From Myxococcales bacterium 68-20 (GTDB lineage Bacteria; Myxococcota_A; Polyangia; Polyangiales; Polyangiaceae), in NCBI GenBank assembly GCA_001899635.1, contig MKVQ01000004.1, positions 314,023-378,022 of the forward strand: DNA of 64,000 nucleotides. Direction: 5' to 3'. Below are positions 44,417 through 54,120 of this stretch, piece after piece (position 1 is the first letter of the stretch; each line of letters starts with the position of its first letter). The notes beneath the pieces were generated by a model that worked only from the letters and a program-made list of their open reading frames with translations, did not search any database and had not been told where the DNA came from. A program made the translations under genes and the position numbers.

Positions 44417-45193
44417 GTGAGCACGAAGAAGACCAAGACGGAGCCGAAGTACGACGTCACGCTCGAGACGCTCGAGACCGCGCCTCACCGGGCGCTCGCA
44501 TTCCTGCGGGCGGTCGGAACATCGCGCGCGATCCGCGCGGCGATGTTCGGGCGGGGCTACACCGCGGAAGATCACCGCGAGGGCTGGAAGTACCTTCACA
44601 CCTGCGCCGGGTTCATCGAAGAGGCCGACGAGCTCACCGAGGAGCCCAGCATCCGCGAGGCGATCGAGGAGCTCGACGCGTGGGACGAGCCGGCGTTCCG
44701 CATCGTGCGCGCGACGCTCGAGCGGCGCTTCCCCGAGCAGGCGGCGTTCGTGATGAACGGCCTCAAGCCAGCCACCGGCGCCGCGGCCGTTCTGTCCGTC
44801 GAGCGCCTCCTCGATCGCCTCGACGCCCTCGAGCGCTCGCCCGAGCGCAAGGCCTCGCGCACGGAGGACGAGGCGGCGCTCGCCACCCTTCGTCAGCGTG
44901 GGATCGACGACGCGAAGCGAAAGCGCATGCGCGAGCTCGTCTCGACGGCGAAGTCCGTCGTCCCCCTCGTCCAGGTCGATCCTCAGGCCGTCGCGCAGGA
45001 GGACGCCGCGCGGCGCGAGGCGCTCAATAACCTGTATGCGTGGTACCGCGAGTGGACGGAGGTGGCGCGCGCGACCATCAAGCGCCGCGACTACCTCATT
45101 CGTCTCGGCCTCGCTTCGCGGCGGGCGCCCTCGGACGGCAAGGACACCGTCGCGCCGGACGCCGGTGGCGTAGCGGACCCCGTCGAGAGCTGA
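44417..45193 (+). CDS. Hypothetical protein, mostly alpha-helical
   Basis: A 258-residue protein starting at GTG 44417 behind a strong ribosome site (AAAGGGGGG, about 6 bases upstream). It lacks signal peptide and membrane spans. It is rich in Glu, Arg and Ala with long predicted helices; residues ~25-60 read LAFLRAVGTSRAIRAAMFGRGYTAEDHREGW, followed by acidic helices. A basic C-terminal helix (YAWYREWTEVARATIKRRDYLIRLGL) closes it. No family was recognised with certainty. It lies between mobile debris and the trpE-tail duplication. Confidence 0.6.
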   Translation: MSTKKTKTEPKYDVTLETLETAPHRALAFLRAVGTSRAIRAAMFGRGYTAEDHREGWKYLHTCAGFIEEADELTEEPSIREAIEELDAWDEPAFRIVRATLERRFPEQAAFVMNGLKPATGAAAVLSVERLLDRLDALERSPERKASRTEDEAALATLRQRGIDDAKRKRMRELVSTAKSVVPLVQVDPQAVAQEDAARREALNNLYAWYREWTEVARATIKRRDYLIRLGLASRRAPSDGKDTVAPDAGGVADPVES

Positions 45194-45562
45194 CGGACGC
45201 CCCGATGTGCGGCGCCGGACCGCGAAGGGGCGCCCATCCGCCTCCCGGCGCCGCCGCGAGGGCCTCCTGCGTGACCGAGAGGCCCTTGGTCTCCGGTCGG
45301 AGGCCTTCCGGAGCGGTCCGGAGGGTCTCCGACGCGCCAATAGAGGCTTGCGAATCCAGGACTTGGCCCCTCCGGCGCGCACCGGAGGGCGCTCCCGGCG
45401 CGCCGAAAGGCCTGATTTTCGCGTCGACGGCGCGGGCGCTCGCGCCGGAAGGCGGCGGGGCGGCGCCGGAAGCCTCGGGGACGCGCCGAAAGCTCGCGTC
45501 TGTGCCTGCTGGAGTCGGTGAGCCGAATTACCAACCGCGTCCCGCCTCGCCCGCGCGCCGCT

Positions 45563-45671
45563 GCGAGCGATCCGCAGAGCGAGGCGGATGAGACCCGCAA
45601 CAAGGCGCGCGGAGTGCTCTGCGCGAGCGAAGCAGCACCGGCCTTCTGACCCGAGACTCAGCTCACTGCCG
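45563..45671 (+). repeat. trpE 3'-end segment, copy 2 of the direct repeat
   Basis: A diverged copy of the trpE tail with stop codon and the bases beyond (see 38963). It carries no start or enzyme body, so it is not a gene. It sits at the right end of the 6.6-kb rearranged segment. Confidence 0.9.
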
Positions 45672-45870
45672 TCTGGAGCGCGCCCGCGCGCTCTTCGGAG
45701 AGAGCAACGCCAAGGCCGAGAAGTGGGTGGCGGATCGACTCCTCGCGCTCCTCACCGGCCGCAGCGGCGGCGACGTCGCGACGACCATCCGGTGGTGGGA
45801 GGCGCGCGACGGCAAGATCCCTGCCCCCTCCCGCCGCCGAAGGCTCGCCTCAAGATGGTCAAGTGATCGA
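45672..45870 (+). pseudogene. Possible transposase fragment
   Basis: One frame reads LERARALFGESNAKAEKWVADRLLALLTGRSGGDVATTIRWWEARDGKIP before running into noise. This vaguely recalls the middle of ISKra4-type transposases (FGxG..A..W...LL.G....V). There is no start and the frame decays after ~45850. The call is weak; it could be another broken gene. The bases 45870-45968 hold nothing recognisable. Confidence 0.3.
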
Positions 45871-45968
45871 TCTCCTTCAGCTCCCGGCCGCCGGAAAAGA
45901 GCCACCCCCATCGCGAATCACGAATCGCGCACGGCGAACCATGAGCTCGGGCCCGCGGCCCCCGCCAA

Positions 45969-48122
45969 TTACGGGTGCGCGATGACGACCAGGCTCGGCG
46001 CGCGCGCGAGCACCGTGTCGACGCAGCTCCGCAACGTGACGGGATCGAGAGCGCCGAAGGTCTCGTCGAGGATGACGAGATCGGCGCCCTGCAGGAGAGC
46101 GCGCGCGAGGAAGATCCGGCTTCGTTCTCCGTGCGAGAGCGGCCAGCCCGTCTCGCCCACGACCTGATCGAGGCCCGAGGGCATCCGGTCGAGCAGCCGG
46201 CCGAGCCCGAGCTGACGACATACCGCCTCGGCCTCGCGACGATCGCCCTCGGGAGCAGGCCAGCTTCGTCCCATGAGGAGGTTGAAGGCGAGCGTCCCCG
46301 AGAGCACGTGGTTCTCGTGGAACTGCGGAGCGCTGGCGACGCGCTGACGCCAGCCGCGCGCGCCGAGGGTCGCCGCGTCCAGACCGCGGAGCAGGATGTG
46401 GCCGCTCTCGGGCGCGCGATGTCCGACGAGCAGCGCCGCGATCGTCGACTTCCCGCCACCCGAACGGCCTTCGAGGAGCACGCGATCGCCTTCGCGCACG
46501 GTCAGCGCGCAGTCTCGCAGGACAGGATCTCCGGTCGGTCGGTAGCGATACGACACGCCGCGCGCGTCGAGCACGACGTCGTTGACGGCGTCGTGCGGGC
46601 GCGGGCGCGGGCCGGACGCGGGGCGCTCGATCGCGGCGGCCGGCAGACCGGCGGCAGGTAGGGCCGCGGCTGCATGGAAGAGATGACCGACGCTGCGCCA
46701 CGCGACATGCGCACCGAGGAGCGCCGTCGCGCTGGCGACGAGCGCTGCGAAGGCCGCCTGCGCTTGCAGGATGCCGCCAATCGAGACGGCGAGCTGCGCC
46801 GGCTCCGCGTGGGAGAGGATGGCCGGCAGGAGCCCCACGAGCCCGACGACGAGCCACCCGCGCGCCGGAAGCGCCGCGAGATGCGTGCTCGTGGCATCCA
46901 TCATGCGCGACGACGACAGGTACCGCGTGACCCGATCGTCCTCGATGCGATGCCACTGCCCTTCCGGCTGCTGCGCGATCCGCGTGCGATTGCCCACGAC
47001 GTTCTCGACGAACGAGCTCGTGAGCTCGAGTCGCTCCGACGTCCACGCCGTGCGCTGGCGGTGAGAACGCACGACGAGGCCGCCCATCAGCCCGCACCAG
47101 ACCGCCAGGAGCAGGACGTGGAGCGCCCCGCCGGCGCCGAGCGCGAGCACGACCGTTGCGCTCGCGAGCTGCAGCAGCGCCACGGCGGCGCCGAACGCGC
47201 CGGCCAGGCCCGCGGTCTCGATCGCCGTCGACTCCGAGACCGTGCCGAGCAGGCGACCCGAGCCCTGCGTACGAATGGTGTCCGGATCGAGCCGCAGCGC
47301 GCCCGTGAGCAGTCGCTGCTTGAGGACTGCGGCCACGTCGATGGCGAGGCGACCGCCGAGGTGCATGCTCGCGAGCTGCAGCGAGACGGCGGTGAGCGTG
47401 ATCAGCATCCACGTGACGAGCCAGCCCCGATCGAGCGCGCCGGAAAGCGCGCTCCGACCGAGGAGCGCCCAGCCCGAGATGCTCGCGACCACCTGCGCCA
47501 CGGACATGAGCGCGAACCACGCCGCGCGACGGAGCACGCCCACGCGACGGAGCTCGCCCCAGAACGACGAGCCCGGGTCCGCGCGAAGGAGCCACATCTC
47601 GCCGACGCGGCGCTCCTCGAGAAAGTGCTTCAAGAGCTCGTGTCGCGCCTTCGCGGCACGGCGCGTGCTCACCCCCGCGACCGCGAGCCAGGCGTCCACG
47701 CGCTGCGAAGGCCCGTCCTCCATCGACGCCGTGAGCGCTCGAAAGAGCGCGGAGGGCGAGATGCGACGATGCGCTAGCGACGGATCGATCACGACGAGGG
47801 CATCGCGACGAGACGACAGGACCGCCAGGGTGCGGCTCCCGCTCGACGTCGGCACGCGAACGAGCGCTGGACCGAGTGACGCGAGCACGCCGCTGAGCTC
47901 GCCGTAGGTACACTCGACCGGCTCCGCCTCGACCCCGACATGGTGCGCCATGGCCTCCATCCAGCGCGCACGGTTCGCGGGGCTGCCCGAGGCACCGCCA
48001 GGCGTCGACGTCGCGTCAAAGGCCGCGCGGGGGGAGAGACCCGCGGCGCGCGCGAGCGTGACGAGCGCCTCGTCGAGCGCGTCGTCGCTCCACGTCGCGT
48101 CCTCCAGGGCCGCGGTGCTCAT
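45969..48122 (-). CDS. Peptide-export ABC transporter, second subunit (NHLM ABC2-like), C-terminus cut short
   Basis: A 717-residue exporter. ATG 48122 overlaps the upstream stop. Residues ~1-150 resemble a C39-type domain without the catalytic Cys and His. About six spans lie between ~195 and ~440 (SVAQVVASISGWALLG, WLVTWMLITLTAVSL, VALLQLASATVVLALG and others). The ATPase has Walker A EGRSGGGKST, signature LSHGERSR and Walker B LVILDETFGALD. It stops right after the H-loop (VVIAHP), about 40-50 residues earlier than usual, where mobile debris begins. With the C39 transporter and HlyD protein it matches the three-gene NHLM export layout. Confidence 0.8.
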   Translation of the reverse strand: MSTAALEDATWSDDALDEALVTLARAAGLSPRAAFDATSTPGGASGSPANRARWMEAMAHHVGVEAEPVECTYGELSGVLASLGPALVRVPTSSGSRTLAVLSSRRDALVVIDPSLAHRRISPSALFRALTASMEDGPSQRVDAWLAVAGVSTRRAAKARHELLKHFLEERRVGEMWLLRADPGSSFWGELRRVGVLRRAAWFALMSVAQVVASISGWALLGRSALSGALDRGWLVTWMLITLTAVSLQLASMHLGGRLAIDVAAVLKQRLLTGALRLDPDTIRTQGSGRLLGTVSESTAIETAGLAGAFGAAVALLQLASATVVLALGAGGALHVLLLAVWCGLMGGLVVRSHRQRTAWTSERLELTSSFVENVVGNRTRIAQQPEGQWHRIEDDRVTRYLSSSRMMDATSTHLAALPARGWLVVGLVGLLPAILSHAEPAQLAVSIGGILQAQAAFAALVASATALLGAHVAWRSVGHLFHAAAALPAAGLPAAAIERPASGPRPRPHDAVNDVVLDARGVSYRYRPTGDPVLRDCALTVREGDRVLLEGRSGGGKSTIAALLVGHRAPESGHILLRGLDAATLGARGWRQRVASAPQFHENHVLSGTLAFNLLMGRSWPAPEGDRREAEAVCRQLGLGRLLDRMPSGLDQVVGETGWPLSHGERSRIFLARALLQGADLVILDETFGALDPVTLRSCVDTVLARAPSLVVIAHP

Positions 48123-50794
48123 CGCTCCACCTGCTCGACGGTGTCGACGAGACGACCGCCGGCGACGGTCTTCCGGGTCCACCGCGCCGACGACCACGTC
48201 TCACTCCGCAGGGCCTCGTCGGCGGTGACGAGCGCGCGATAGCGACTGCCCGGATCGGCGAGGAGCGCCGCGGGAGCGCCGTCCTCCACGATCTCGCCGC
48301 CGTCGACGACGAGCACGCGATCGAGCTCCTTCGTGTCGCTCACGTCGTGGCTCACGAAGAGCAGCGTCGCGCCACGCCAGCGTTCGCGCGCACGCGCGAG
48401 GAGCGCTCGGCGGCGCTGCCGCTCGAGGCCGCGAAACGGCTCGTCGAGGATGACGAGGCGCGGCTGCTTCCTGAGGAGCGCTCGCGCGAGCCGTACCCGC
48501 TGACCTTGTCCTCCCGAGACGCGCGCGCCGCCCTCGCCGAGATTCGCCTGCATGCCGTCTGCGAGGGCCTCGAGCACCTCGGTGAGATCCGCGCCGGCCA
48601 CGGCCTCCGGCAGCCGATCGAGCGGCACGTCGCCCTCGCCGAACGTGACGTTGTCGAGCAGCGAACGATTCCAGAGCTGCACCGCCGGGTCGACCCAGGC
48701 AAGCTCGCGGCGAAGCCGAACGATGCGATCGCCATCGAGCTCCTCGCCGTCGACGAGGACGGCACCCTCGGACGGCGCGAGCCACCCCAGCAAGAGCCCC
48801 ACGAGCGACGACTTGCCGGCGCCGGACGGGCCGACGATCGCGACGTGGCTCCCGCGCGGGATGCTCGCGCGCAGCTTGTGCAGGATGGTGTTGCCCGCGG
48901 GGCGCACCGTGACGTCGCGCAGCTCGACGTCTACGCCTCGCATCGGTATCTCCGTCGGATCGCCCGGCGCATATGCGCCGCGCACGGAGCGCGTGATCTC
49001 CGTCGCTCCGAGCGGCGCGAAGATACGCAGCGCGACGTTGCGCATGTCGCGATACGATGTGAGCGAGACCGCGAGCTCCTGACCGGCCGCCGGGATACGA
49101 AAGGCCCAGAACGCGATCAGGAGCAGCGCCGCGAGCGGCCTCTGGTCTCCCACGTAGGTCGCCACGAGCGCGACGGCGATGATGCTGCCCACGAGCGCCT
49201 GCAGCGCCTGGAGACGCGTGCTCTCCTGCTGTAGCGATCGCGCGGTGCGCGACCATTCGACGAGGAGCGCCTCGTGCTCGCGGCACACTGCGCGCTCCGC
49301 GCCGTGTACGCGAACGGGCGTCACCCCAAGCAGCGCATCGAGGTAGAAGCGGTCGAGCGTCGCCGCGTGCGTGCGGAGGCGCAGGCTCGTCTCGGTCAGG
49401 GGCCGGCGGATCGCGAAAGGGAGAAGGACGGAGATACCCGTCGCCGCGACGGCCCAGCCCAGCGCTCGCGGATGCAACCAGACGATCGCCGCGGTGGTGA
49501 CGACGAGGCCCGCGCCCGCTCGGGCGATCCGCGCCCCGAGCACCGGGATCTCGCGGAGGATCTGCATCTGGTGTCCGCGCGAGGCCATGTCCGACGTGGA
49601 GCGGCTCCGGAGGTAGCGGTCCTCGAGACGTGGGATCTTCTCGAGGAGCTGGACGCGCAGGCGCGTCTCGAGGCCGCGACCGACGCGGAGGATCATCGAC
49701 GAGAGGAACAGCTCGAGGCCGAGACCCGCACCGGCGAACACGGCGAGCGCGAGCAAGCCGCCTGCGCGCTGGTAGTCGAGCGAGAGGAAGCGGCCGAGAT
49801 CGATCGCGCCGCGCATGAGCAAGACGTCGATGCCGGCCACACACACGCTGGCGGCGATCGCGATCGCGATCGCGCCGAGCGCGCGCGGACGGTCGAGCTG
49901 GATGATCTGCAAGACGAGGCGCAGCGGATCCACGCGGCGATCGGCGACGACCTCACGGGTGCGCCCTGGTGGCACCGGTGCCGGGAGATGCTCGTCGCGC
50001 CCGGAGAAGTGCACAATCACCGCGCCGCGCACGGTCAGCTTCCCCGCCTGCGGGCCCGGCGAGACCCACCAGAACCGACGCGGGATGCCGTCGGCCGGCG
50101 TCGCGCCCTCGCTGAGCGTGCGCTCGAGGAGGCTCTGCAGGAGCGCCTCGGCGGCCTTGCCGCGCTCGAGGGCGTCGGCCTCGAGCAGCGCGGAGATCAT
50201 CCGGACGCCGGCGTCGAGCGCACCGAAGCCTCGCCAGCTCGGATCGGCGTGGGCAGCCGCGACGAACGTTCGGACCGCCACGTCACTCATTCCGCAAGCC
50301 CGCATCCGCGCGCAGAGCGGCGCGAGCGCGTTCTCCGATCCGGCCCAGCGGCGCCACTTCTCGACGGAGATCGGGATCGCGAGATCCGGCATCCGGTCGA
50401 ACAGCGCGCGCTTCCTCACCCACGCCCGCCCCCCGGACGGATCCATGATCTGCACGTAGGGACCGAGCGTCCTCCAGACGACGAGGAAGTGGAGCAGACC
50501 TCCGCTCGATCGCGTCACGACGATCGCCGGGAGGCAGTCGGCCTCGGGCAGGAGGAAGTGATCGCGCGGCACGAGGACCTGATGGCTCGCGAGGCCCAGC
50601 TCGGCAGCGAGCGCGGCGAGCGCATCGATCGATGTCCCGTCGATGTCGGTCTGGCAGCGCTCGCGCAGCGCCTCGTAGCTCGCTTCGATCCCGAAGCCCT
50701 CGAGCACGGCCGCGAGCGCCGCGGGCCCACAGTCCATGAGCGAGGTCTGGATCACCTCCGGCGCAAAGAACCTGCGTGAGGCCTTGTCCTTCAT
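48119..50794 (-). CDS. C39 peptidase-containing ABC exporter (NHLM ABC1-like)
   Basis: An 891-residue protein starting at ATG 50794 (overlap ATGA with the HlyD stop). Residues ~10-140 are a C39 peptidase with catalytic Cys in LMDCGPAAL, His in LLHFLVVW and Asp in IMDPSGG; this domain removes double-Gly-type leaders. A membrane domain follows at about 300-590. The ATPase has GPSGAGKSS, VSGGQGQRVRLARAL, LVILDEPFRGL and LFVSHD. It would cut and export the peptide encoded at 54344, the only candidate substrate nearby. Confidence 0.9.
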   Translation of the reverse strand: MKDKASRRFFAPEVIQTSLMDCGPAALAAVLEGFGIEASYEALRERCQTDIDGTSIDALAALAAELGLASHQVLVPRDHFLLPEADCLPAIVVTRSSGGLLHFLVVWRTLGPYVQIMDPSGGRAWVRKRALFDRMPDLAIPISVEKWRRWAGSENALAPLCARMRACGMSDVAVRTFVAAAHADPSWRGFGALDAGVRMISALLEADALERGKAAEALLQSLLERTLSEGATPADGIPRRFWWVSPGPQAGKLTVRGAVIVHFSGRDEHLPAPVPPGRTREVVADRRVDPLRLVLQIIQLDRPRALGAIAIAIAASVCVAGIDVLLMRGAIDLGRFLSLDYQRAGGLLALAVFAGAGLGLELFLSSMILRVGRGLETRLRVQLLEKIPRLEDRYLRSRSTSDMASRGHQMQILREIPVLGARIARAGAGLVVTTAAIVWLHPRALGWAVAATGISVLLPFAIRRPLTETSLRLRTHAATLDRFYLDALLGVTPVRVHGAERAVCREHEALLVEWSRTARSLQQESTRLQALQALVGSIIAVALVATYVGDQRPLAALLLIAFWAFRIPAAGQELAVSLTSYRDMRNVALRIFAPLGATEITRSVRGAYAPGDPTEIPMRGVDVELRDVTVRPAGNTILHKLRASIPRGSHVAIVGPSGAGKSSLVGLLLGWLAPSEGAVLVDGEELDGDRIVRLRRELAWVDPAVQLWNRSLLDNVTFGEGDVPLDRLPEAVAGADLTEVLEALADGMQANLGEGGARVSGGQGQRVRLARALLRKQPRLVILDEPFRGLERQRRRALLARARERWRGATLLFVSHDVSDTKELDRVLVVDGGEIVEDGAPAALLADPGSRYRALVTADEALRSETWSSARWTRKTVAGGRLVDTVEQVER

Positions 50795-52023
50795 CGGACG
50801 CTCGCGCGCGCCGGCCGCGCCGCCGGGTCAGAGTCGGTCTTCGCGACAGCACGTTCTTGCTCGCGGGTCGGCAGCGACGGCGGCGCGACGGCAGCGCCGA
50901 TGCCGCGCATGAGCAGCGCGAAAGGCGAAGCCTGCTCCACGCAGACGTCGACGGACGCAGGGAGGCCGTGCTGGATCGGTGCCCTCACCGCGTCGTCCGC
51001 GCGGATGACGAGCTCGACGCGCACCGTGCCGCCCGAGGGCTCGTTCGCGACGTCGACGACCGCGGCGTCGAGCATGCCGTATTCCGTCCACGAAAATCCG
51101 TTCAGGCGGACGCGCGCGCTCTGTCCCGGAAGCACGCGACCGACCGCGCCGGAGGGGGCGAGCTCGGCGACGACGTGGATATCGCTCTCCGGGATCACCG
51201 TCGCGATCACGTCACCGGCAGAGAGCACGTCGCCGATCTGGAGCGCGGAGATGCCTCCGAGCTTGCCCGCGATCGCCGCTCGTATCCTACGACGATCGAT
51301 CTGCGCCCGCGCCGTCTCGGCGGCCGCGAGGCTCGCCTGGCGCTCGGCCTCGAGATCTGACAGCTGCCGTTCGAGCTCGGCGGTGCGTGTGATCTCCAGC
51401 CTGTCCTCGTAGTGCTGCGACGCTCCCAGGCGCGCGATCTCCACCGCCGCGCCCTGCACCTTGAGCCGGCTGTCGGCGAGCTCGCCGTCGGCCTTCACCT
51501 TGTCGGAGCGCGAGAGCAGCTGGTTGTCGCTGAGGTTCTTCGTCATCACGCCGAGCTCCTCCTGCCGATCTCTCGCGGCCTGCGCCTCGTCGAGCTGCAG
51601 CTTCGCGCGGTCGGCGGCCACTCCGTTGAGCCGCCACCGGGCCCTGCGCACCTCGTTCGCCGCGTCTATCTGGTGGCGCAGCGCGTCGAGCCTGGGCTGC
51701 AGGCTTGCGGCGCGCGCGATCTCCTCGTCGAGGTGCCGCTGCTCGACCGTCGTGTCGAGGTAGACGAGGACCTCGCCCTCGGTGACCTGCCGTCCCAGCG
51801 CGACGTTCAGCGCCGTGATGCGGCCCGACTCCGGCGACGAGACGCGGCTCGGAAGGCGTCGCACCTCGAGCCGCGCCTGGGACGTGGACGCGCGGACGTC
51901 GATCCGCGCGCAGCCCATCCACGTGGCCCACGCGCCGAGCACGACGAGCGCCGCGACGAGACGCAACGGATGCGGGCCGCGGTCGTCCAGCGATCGCATC
52001 GTCCGTGAGAAGCTCGATGCCAT
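50791..52023 (-). CDS. HlyD-family membrane fusion protein (peptide export)
   Basis: A 410-residue adaptor with one N-terminal span (LVAALVVLGAWATWMGCA, ~22-40). Then come a split lipoyl/barrel-sandwich hybrid (SPESGRITALNVALGRQVTEGEVLVYLD at ~62-90, and GKLGGISALQIGDVLSAGDVIATVIPES at ~255-285), a long coiled coil at ~95-250 and a beta-barrel region. It bridges the ABC exporters to the outer membrane. It is 6 bases from the regulator gene and overlaps the C39 exporter. Confidence 0.88.
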   Translation of the reverse strand: MASSFSRTMRSLDDRGPHPLRLVAALVVLGAWATWMGCARIDVRASTSQARLEVRRLPSRVSSPESGRITALNVALGRQVTEGEVLVYLDTTVEQRHLDEEIARAASLQPRLDALRHQIDAANEVRRARWRLNGVAADRAKLQLDEAQAARDRQEELGVMTKNLSDNQLLSRSDKVKADGELADSRLKVQGAAVEIARLGASQHYEDRLEITRTAELERQLSDLEAERQASLAAAETARAQIDRRRIRAAIAGKLGGISALQIGDVLSAGDVIATVIPESDIHVVAELAPSGAVGRVLPGQSARVRLNGFSWTEYGMLDAAVVDVANEPSGGTVRVELVIRADDAVRAPIQHGLPASVDVCVEQASPFALLMRGIGAAVAPPSLPTREQERAVAKTDSDPAARPARASVR

Positions 52024-52029
52024 CGCTGC

Positions 52030-53178
52030 TCACTCCCCCGAGACGCGTCGGACGCCGAGGGATACGGCCGGGCGCGTACCGCTGGTGCTCGCTCCGGTCT
52101 TCGCGTCCTTGCGAGGCCGCGCGATGCGGTGCGCGTTCAGCTTGTTGGTGAGCGTCCGTCGCGACACGCCGAGCAGGCTGGCGGCGCGTGTCTGGTTCCC
52201 GCCCGCGCGCTCGAGCGCGGCGAGGATCCGCGCGAGCTCGAAGGCGCGGAGCTCGCCACGCATGTCACCGGCGTTCGGTCCGCCACGCGGTCCGGGAGCG
52301 ACGTCGCGTTCCGGCTCGTCCGGCGGGCCTGAGGGGACTGGGAGGACTGGCGAGCTCGCGAGCGCGAAGTGCTCCGTGTCGAGCACGGTGCCGGAGCAGA
52401 GCGCGACCGCACGCGAGATCGCGTTGCGGAGCTCGCGGACGTTGCCTGGCCACAGGTGATCGCGAAGGAGCGCCTCGGCCGCTTCGCTCAAGCCGAGCGG
52501 AGGCCGACCGAACTGGCGCGCCGTGCGACGGAGGAAGAGCTGCGCGAGCGCGAGGATCTCGGACCGGCGTTGCCGCAAGCTCGGGACGGTCACGCTCAGG
52601 CCGTCGAGGCGGAAGTAGAGATCTTCGCGAAACTCGCCGCGCGCCACGAGCATGCGAAGGTCACGATGAGTCGCCGCCACGAGGCGCACGTCGACCTGGC
52701 GCGGCCTCGTGCTTCCGACGCGCACGATCTCACCGGTCTCCAGCACGCGAAGCAGCTTCGCCTGCACGCGCAACGACAGCTCCCCCACCTCATCGAGCAG
52801 GAGCGTTCCCCCGTGAGCGGCGGCGAAGTAGCCCTCGCGCTCCGCGACGGCGCCCGTGAAGGCCCCGCGCTCGTGGCCGAAGAGCTCGCTCTCGACCATC
52901 GACTCACTCAAGCTCGCGCAGTTGACGCGCACGAAGCGGGCGCGCGCGCGTCCCGACTGCTGGTGGAGCCATTCGGCGGCCCCTTCCTTCCCCGAGCCCG
53001 TCTCGCCGAGCACCAGCACTGGCAGCTGCGTGGCCGCGACGCGCGCGAGCTCGGCGTAGACACGACGCATCTCGGGATCGATCACGACGTGCTCGTCCGT
53101 CTCGTCGCGCGCGCCCGTCGTCTCTCTCGCGCCGGGCGCCTCGCCGTCCGCGTAGTGGCTCGTGATCCCCATCCTCAT
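52030..53178 (-). CDS. Sigma54-dependent activator without sensor domain
   Basis: About 382 residues with only ~35 residues before the AAA+ domain, so no receiver, FHA or GAF module. Walker A GETGSGKE, intact GAFTGA (HERGAFTGAVAEREG), Walker B TLLLDEVG and arginine-finger region FREDLYFRLDG. A Fis-type helix-turn-helix (NQTRAASLLGVSRRTLTNKL) sits near the end. Lacking a sensor, it may be controlled by its own level or by binding another protein. It leads the export operon; a -24/-12 promoter lies just upstream. Confidence 0.9.
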   Translation of the reverse strand: MRMGITSHYADGEAPGARETTGARDETDEHVVIDPEMRRVYAELARVAATQLPVLVLGETGSGKEGAAEWLHQQSGRARARFVRVNCASLSESMVESELFGHERGAFTGAVAEREGYFAAAHGGTLLLDEVGELSLRVQAKLLRVLETGEIVRVGSTRPRQVDVRLVAATHRDLRMLVARGEFREDLYFRLDGLSVTVPSLRQRRSEILALAQLFLRRTARQFGRPPLGLSEAAEALLRDHLWPGNVRELRNAISRAVALCSGTVLDTEHFALASSPVLPVPSGPPDEPERDVAPGPRGGPNAGDMRGELRAFELARILAALERAGGNQTRAASLLGVSRRTLTNKLNAHRIARPRKDAKTGASTSGTRPAVSLGVRRVSGE

Positions 53179-53191
53179 GGCGCGTACTCAC

Positions 53192-53206
53192 GCAAGGCAT
53201 GTGCCC
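53192..53206 (-). promoter_or_regulatory. Sigma54 promoter for the export operon
   Basis: On the minus strand the bases read GGGCAC-ATGCC-TTGC, matching the TGGCAC-N5-TTGC consensus except for the first base. Spacing between GG and GC is 10. The predicted start is within a few bases of the regulator's ATG 53178, so the message would be nearly leaderless, or translation starts at a later codon. It suggests autoregulation. Confidence 0.55.
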
Positions 53207-53386
53207 CGCTGATTCGTCGGCAAATTTCATGATTCGGTGACCCCCGTTCGGGTGACAACCTGCGTCCGGAGCGCCCGCAGCGGCGCGAGGCGCGTCTCGC
53301 GCAGGACGCGCGGCTTGCGCATGGTGCGCATTGCGCCTTGCGCAGCTCGCGCATCTCTCCCTCACGTGCTCGCGTGCGAGCTCCGC

Positions 53387-54049
53387 TCAGGGGGCGACGT
53401 AGAGCACGCCGACCTTGACGAGTGCCTTGCTCAGGACGACCTGGTCCTCGCTCTCCAGCCCCGGCAGCTCGCGAACGTAGAACGCGTCCCACGACAGGGC
53501 GCGCTCGAGCGCCGGCGCGGCCCAGGCATCGACCCGGCACAGCACGACGGGCGTCTCGCTCTCGAGCACGATCTCGATCTTGCTCCGCTCTCGCCGGAGC
53601 GCGAGCGGCCGCCCCCACGACGCGCGCGCGACGCGGCTGCCGGTATGGATCGAGCGATCGTCGAACCACGCATCGGGGAGCTCGCCGAAGAGGGCCTCGT
53701 AAGCCGCTCGAAACTCGACGAAGCTCATCTGGGGGATCTGGAGAGCGTCGTTGCTCCCCGCCTCCGCCGGATCGTGATGAACGAACTTGCCGAAGAACGT
53801 TCGGGTGAGCTCGTCGTACTGCGCGGTGAACAGGACGAGCTGATGCCAGACCTCGTCGACGCGGCGCGAGAACATCGGGATCGGTCGAGACCGGTGCACG
53901 TCGCAGAGGACGAGGTACTTCTTCACCTCCTGGAAGAGGTCGGTAGCCTCGTCCGGGGTGCGGACGATCTTGAGACGAAGCAGCTTGTTGGTGAGATAGG
54001 GCGCTTCGACGCGGAGGAGCGCGGTCAAGCGATCGAGGGAGAAGGTCAT
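53387..54049 (-). CDS. GRDP-like (DUF1399-type) protein
   Basis: A 220-residue soluble protein. ATG 54049 was chosen over a 153-codon extension that is antisense noise overlapping the peptide gene. It has the GRDP/DUF1399 pattern RRVDEVWHQLVLFTAQYDELTRTFFGKFVHHDP at ~60-95, with the conserved Asp-x-x-Trp-His and double His, then a C-terminal part with several beta strands. The molecular role of the family is unknown. It lies between the export operon and the peptide gene, so it may bind, modify or give immunity to the peptide; this is inference. Confidence 0.65.
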   Translation of the reverse strand: MTFSLDRLTALLRVEAPYLTNKLLRLKIVRTPDEATDLFQEVKKYLVLCDVHRSRPIPMFSRRVDEVWHQLVLFTAQYDELTRTFFGKFVHHDPAEAGSNDALQIPQMSFVEFRAAYEALFGELPDAWFDDRSIHTGSRVARASWGRPLALRRERSKIEIVLESETPVVLCRVDAWAAPALERALSWDAFYVRELPGLESEDQVVLSKALVKVGVLYVAP

Positions 54050-54120
54050 GACCGCCGGCAGTGCGAAAATCACGCCGGGCGCCGGCGGCGAGACGCGACG
54101 AGCGAACGCGCCGAAGTCAT

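Noticed and set aside
45563-45671. A second trpE gene
   Set aside because: Only the last ~30 codons and stop are duplicated; no start, substrate site or enzyme body is present.
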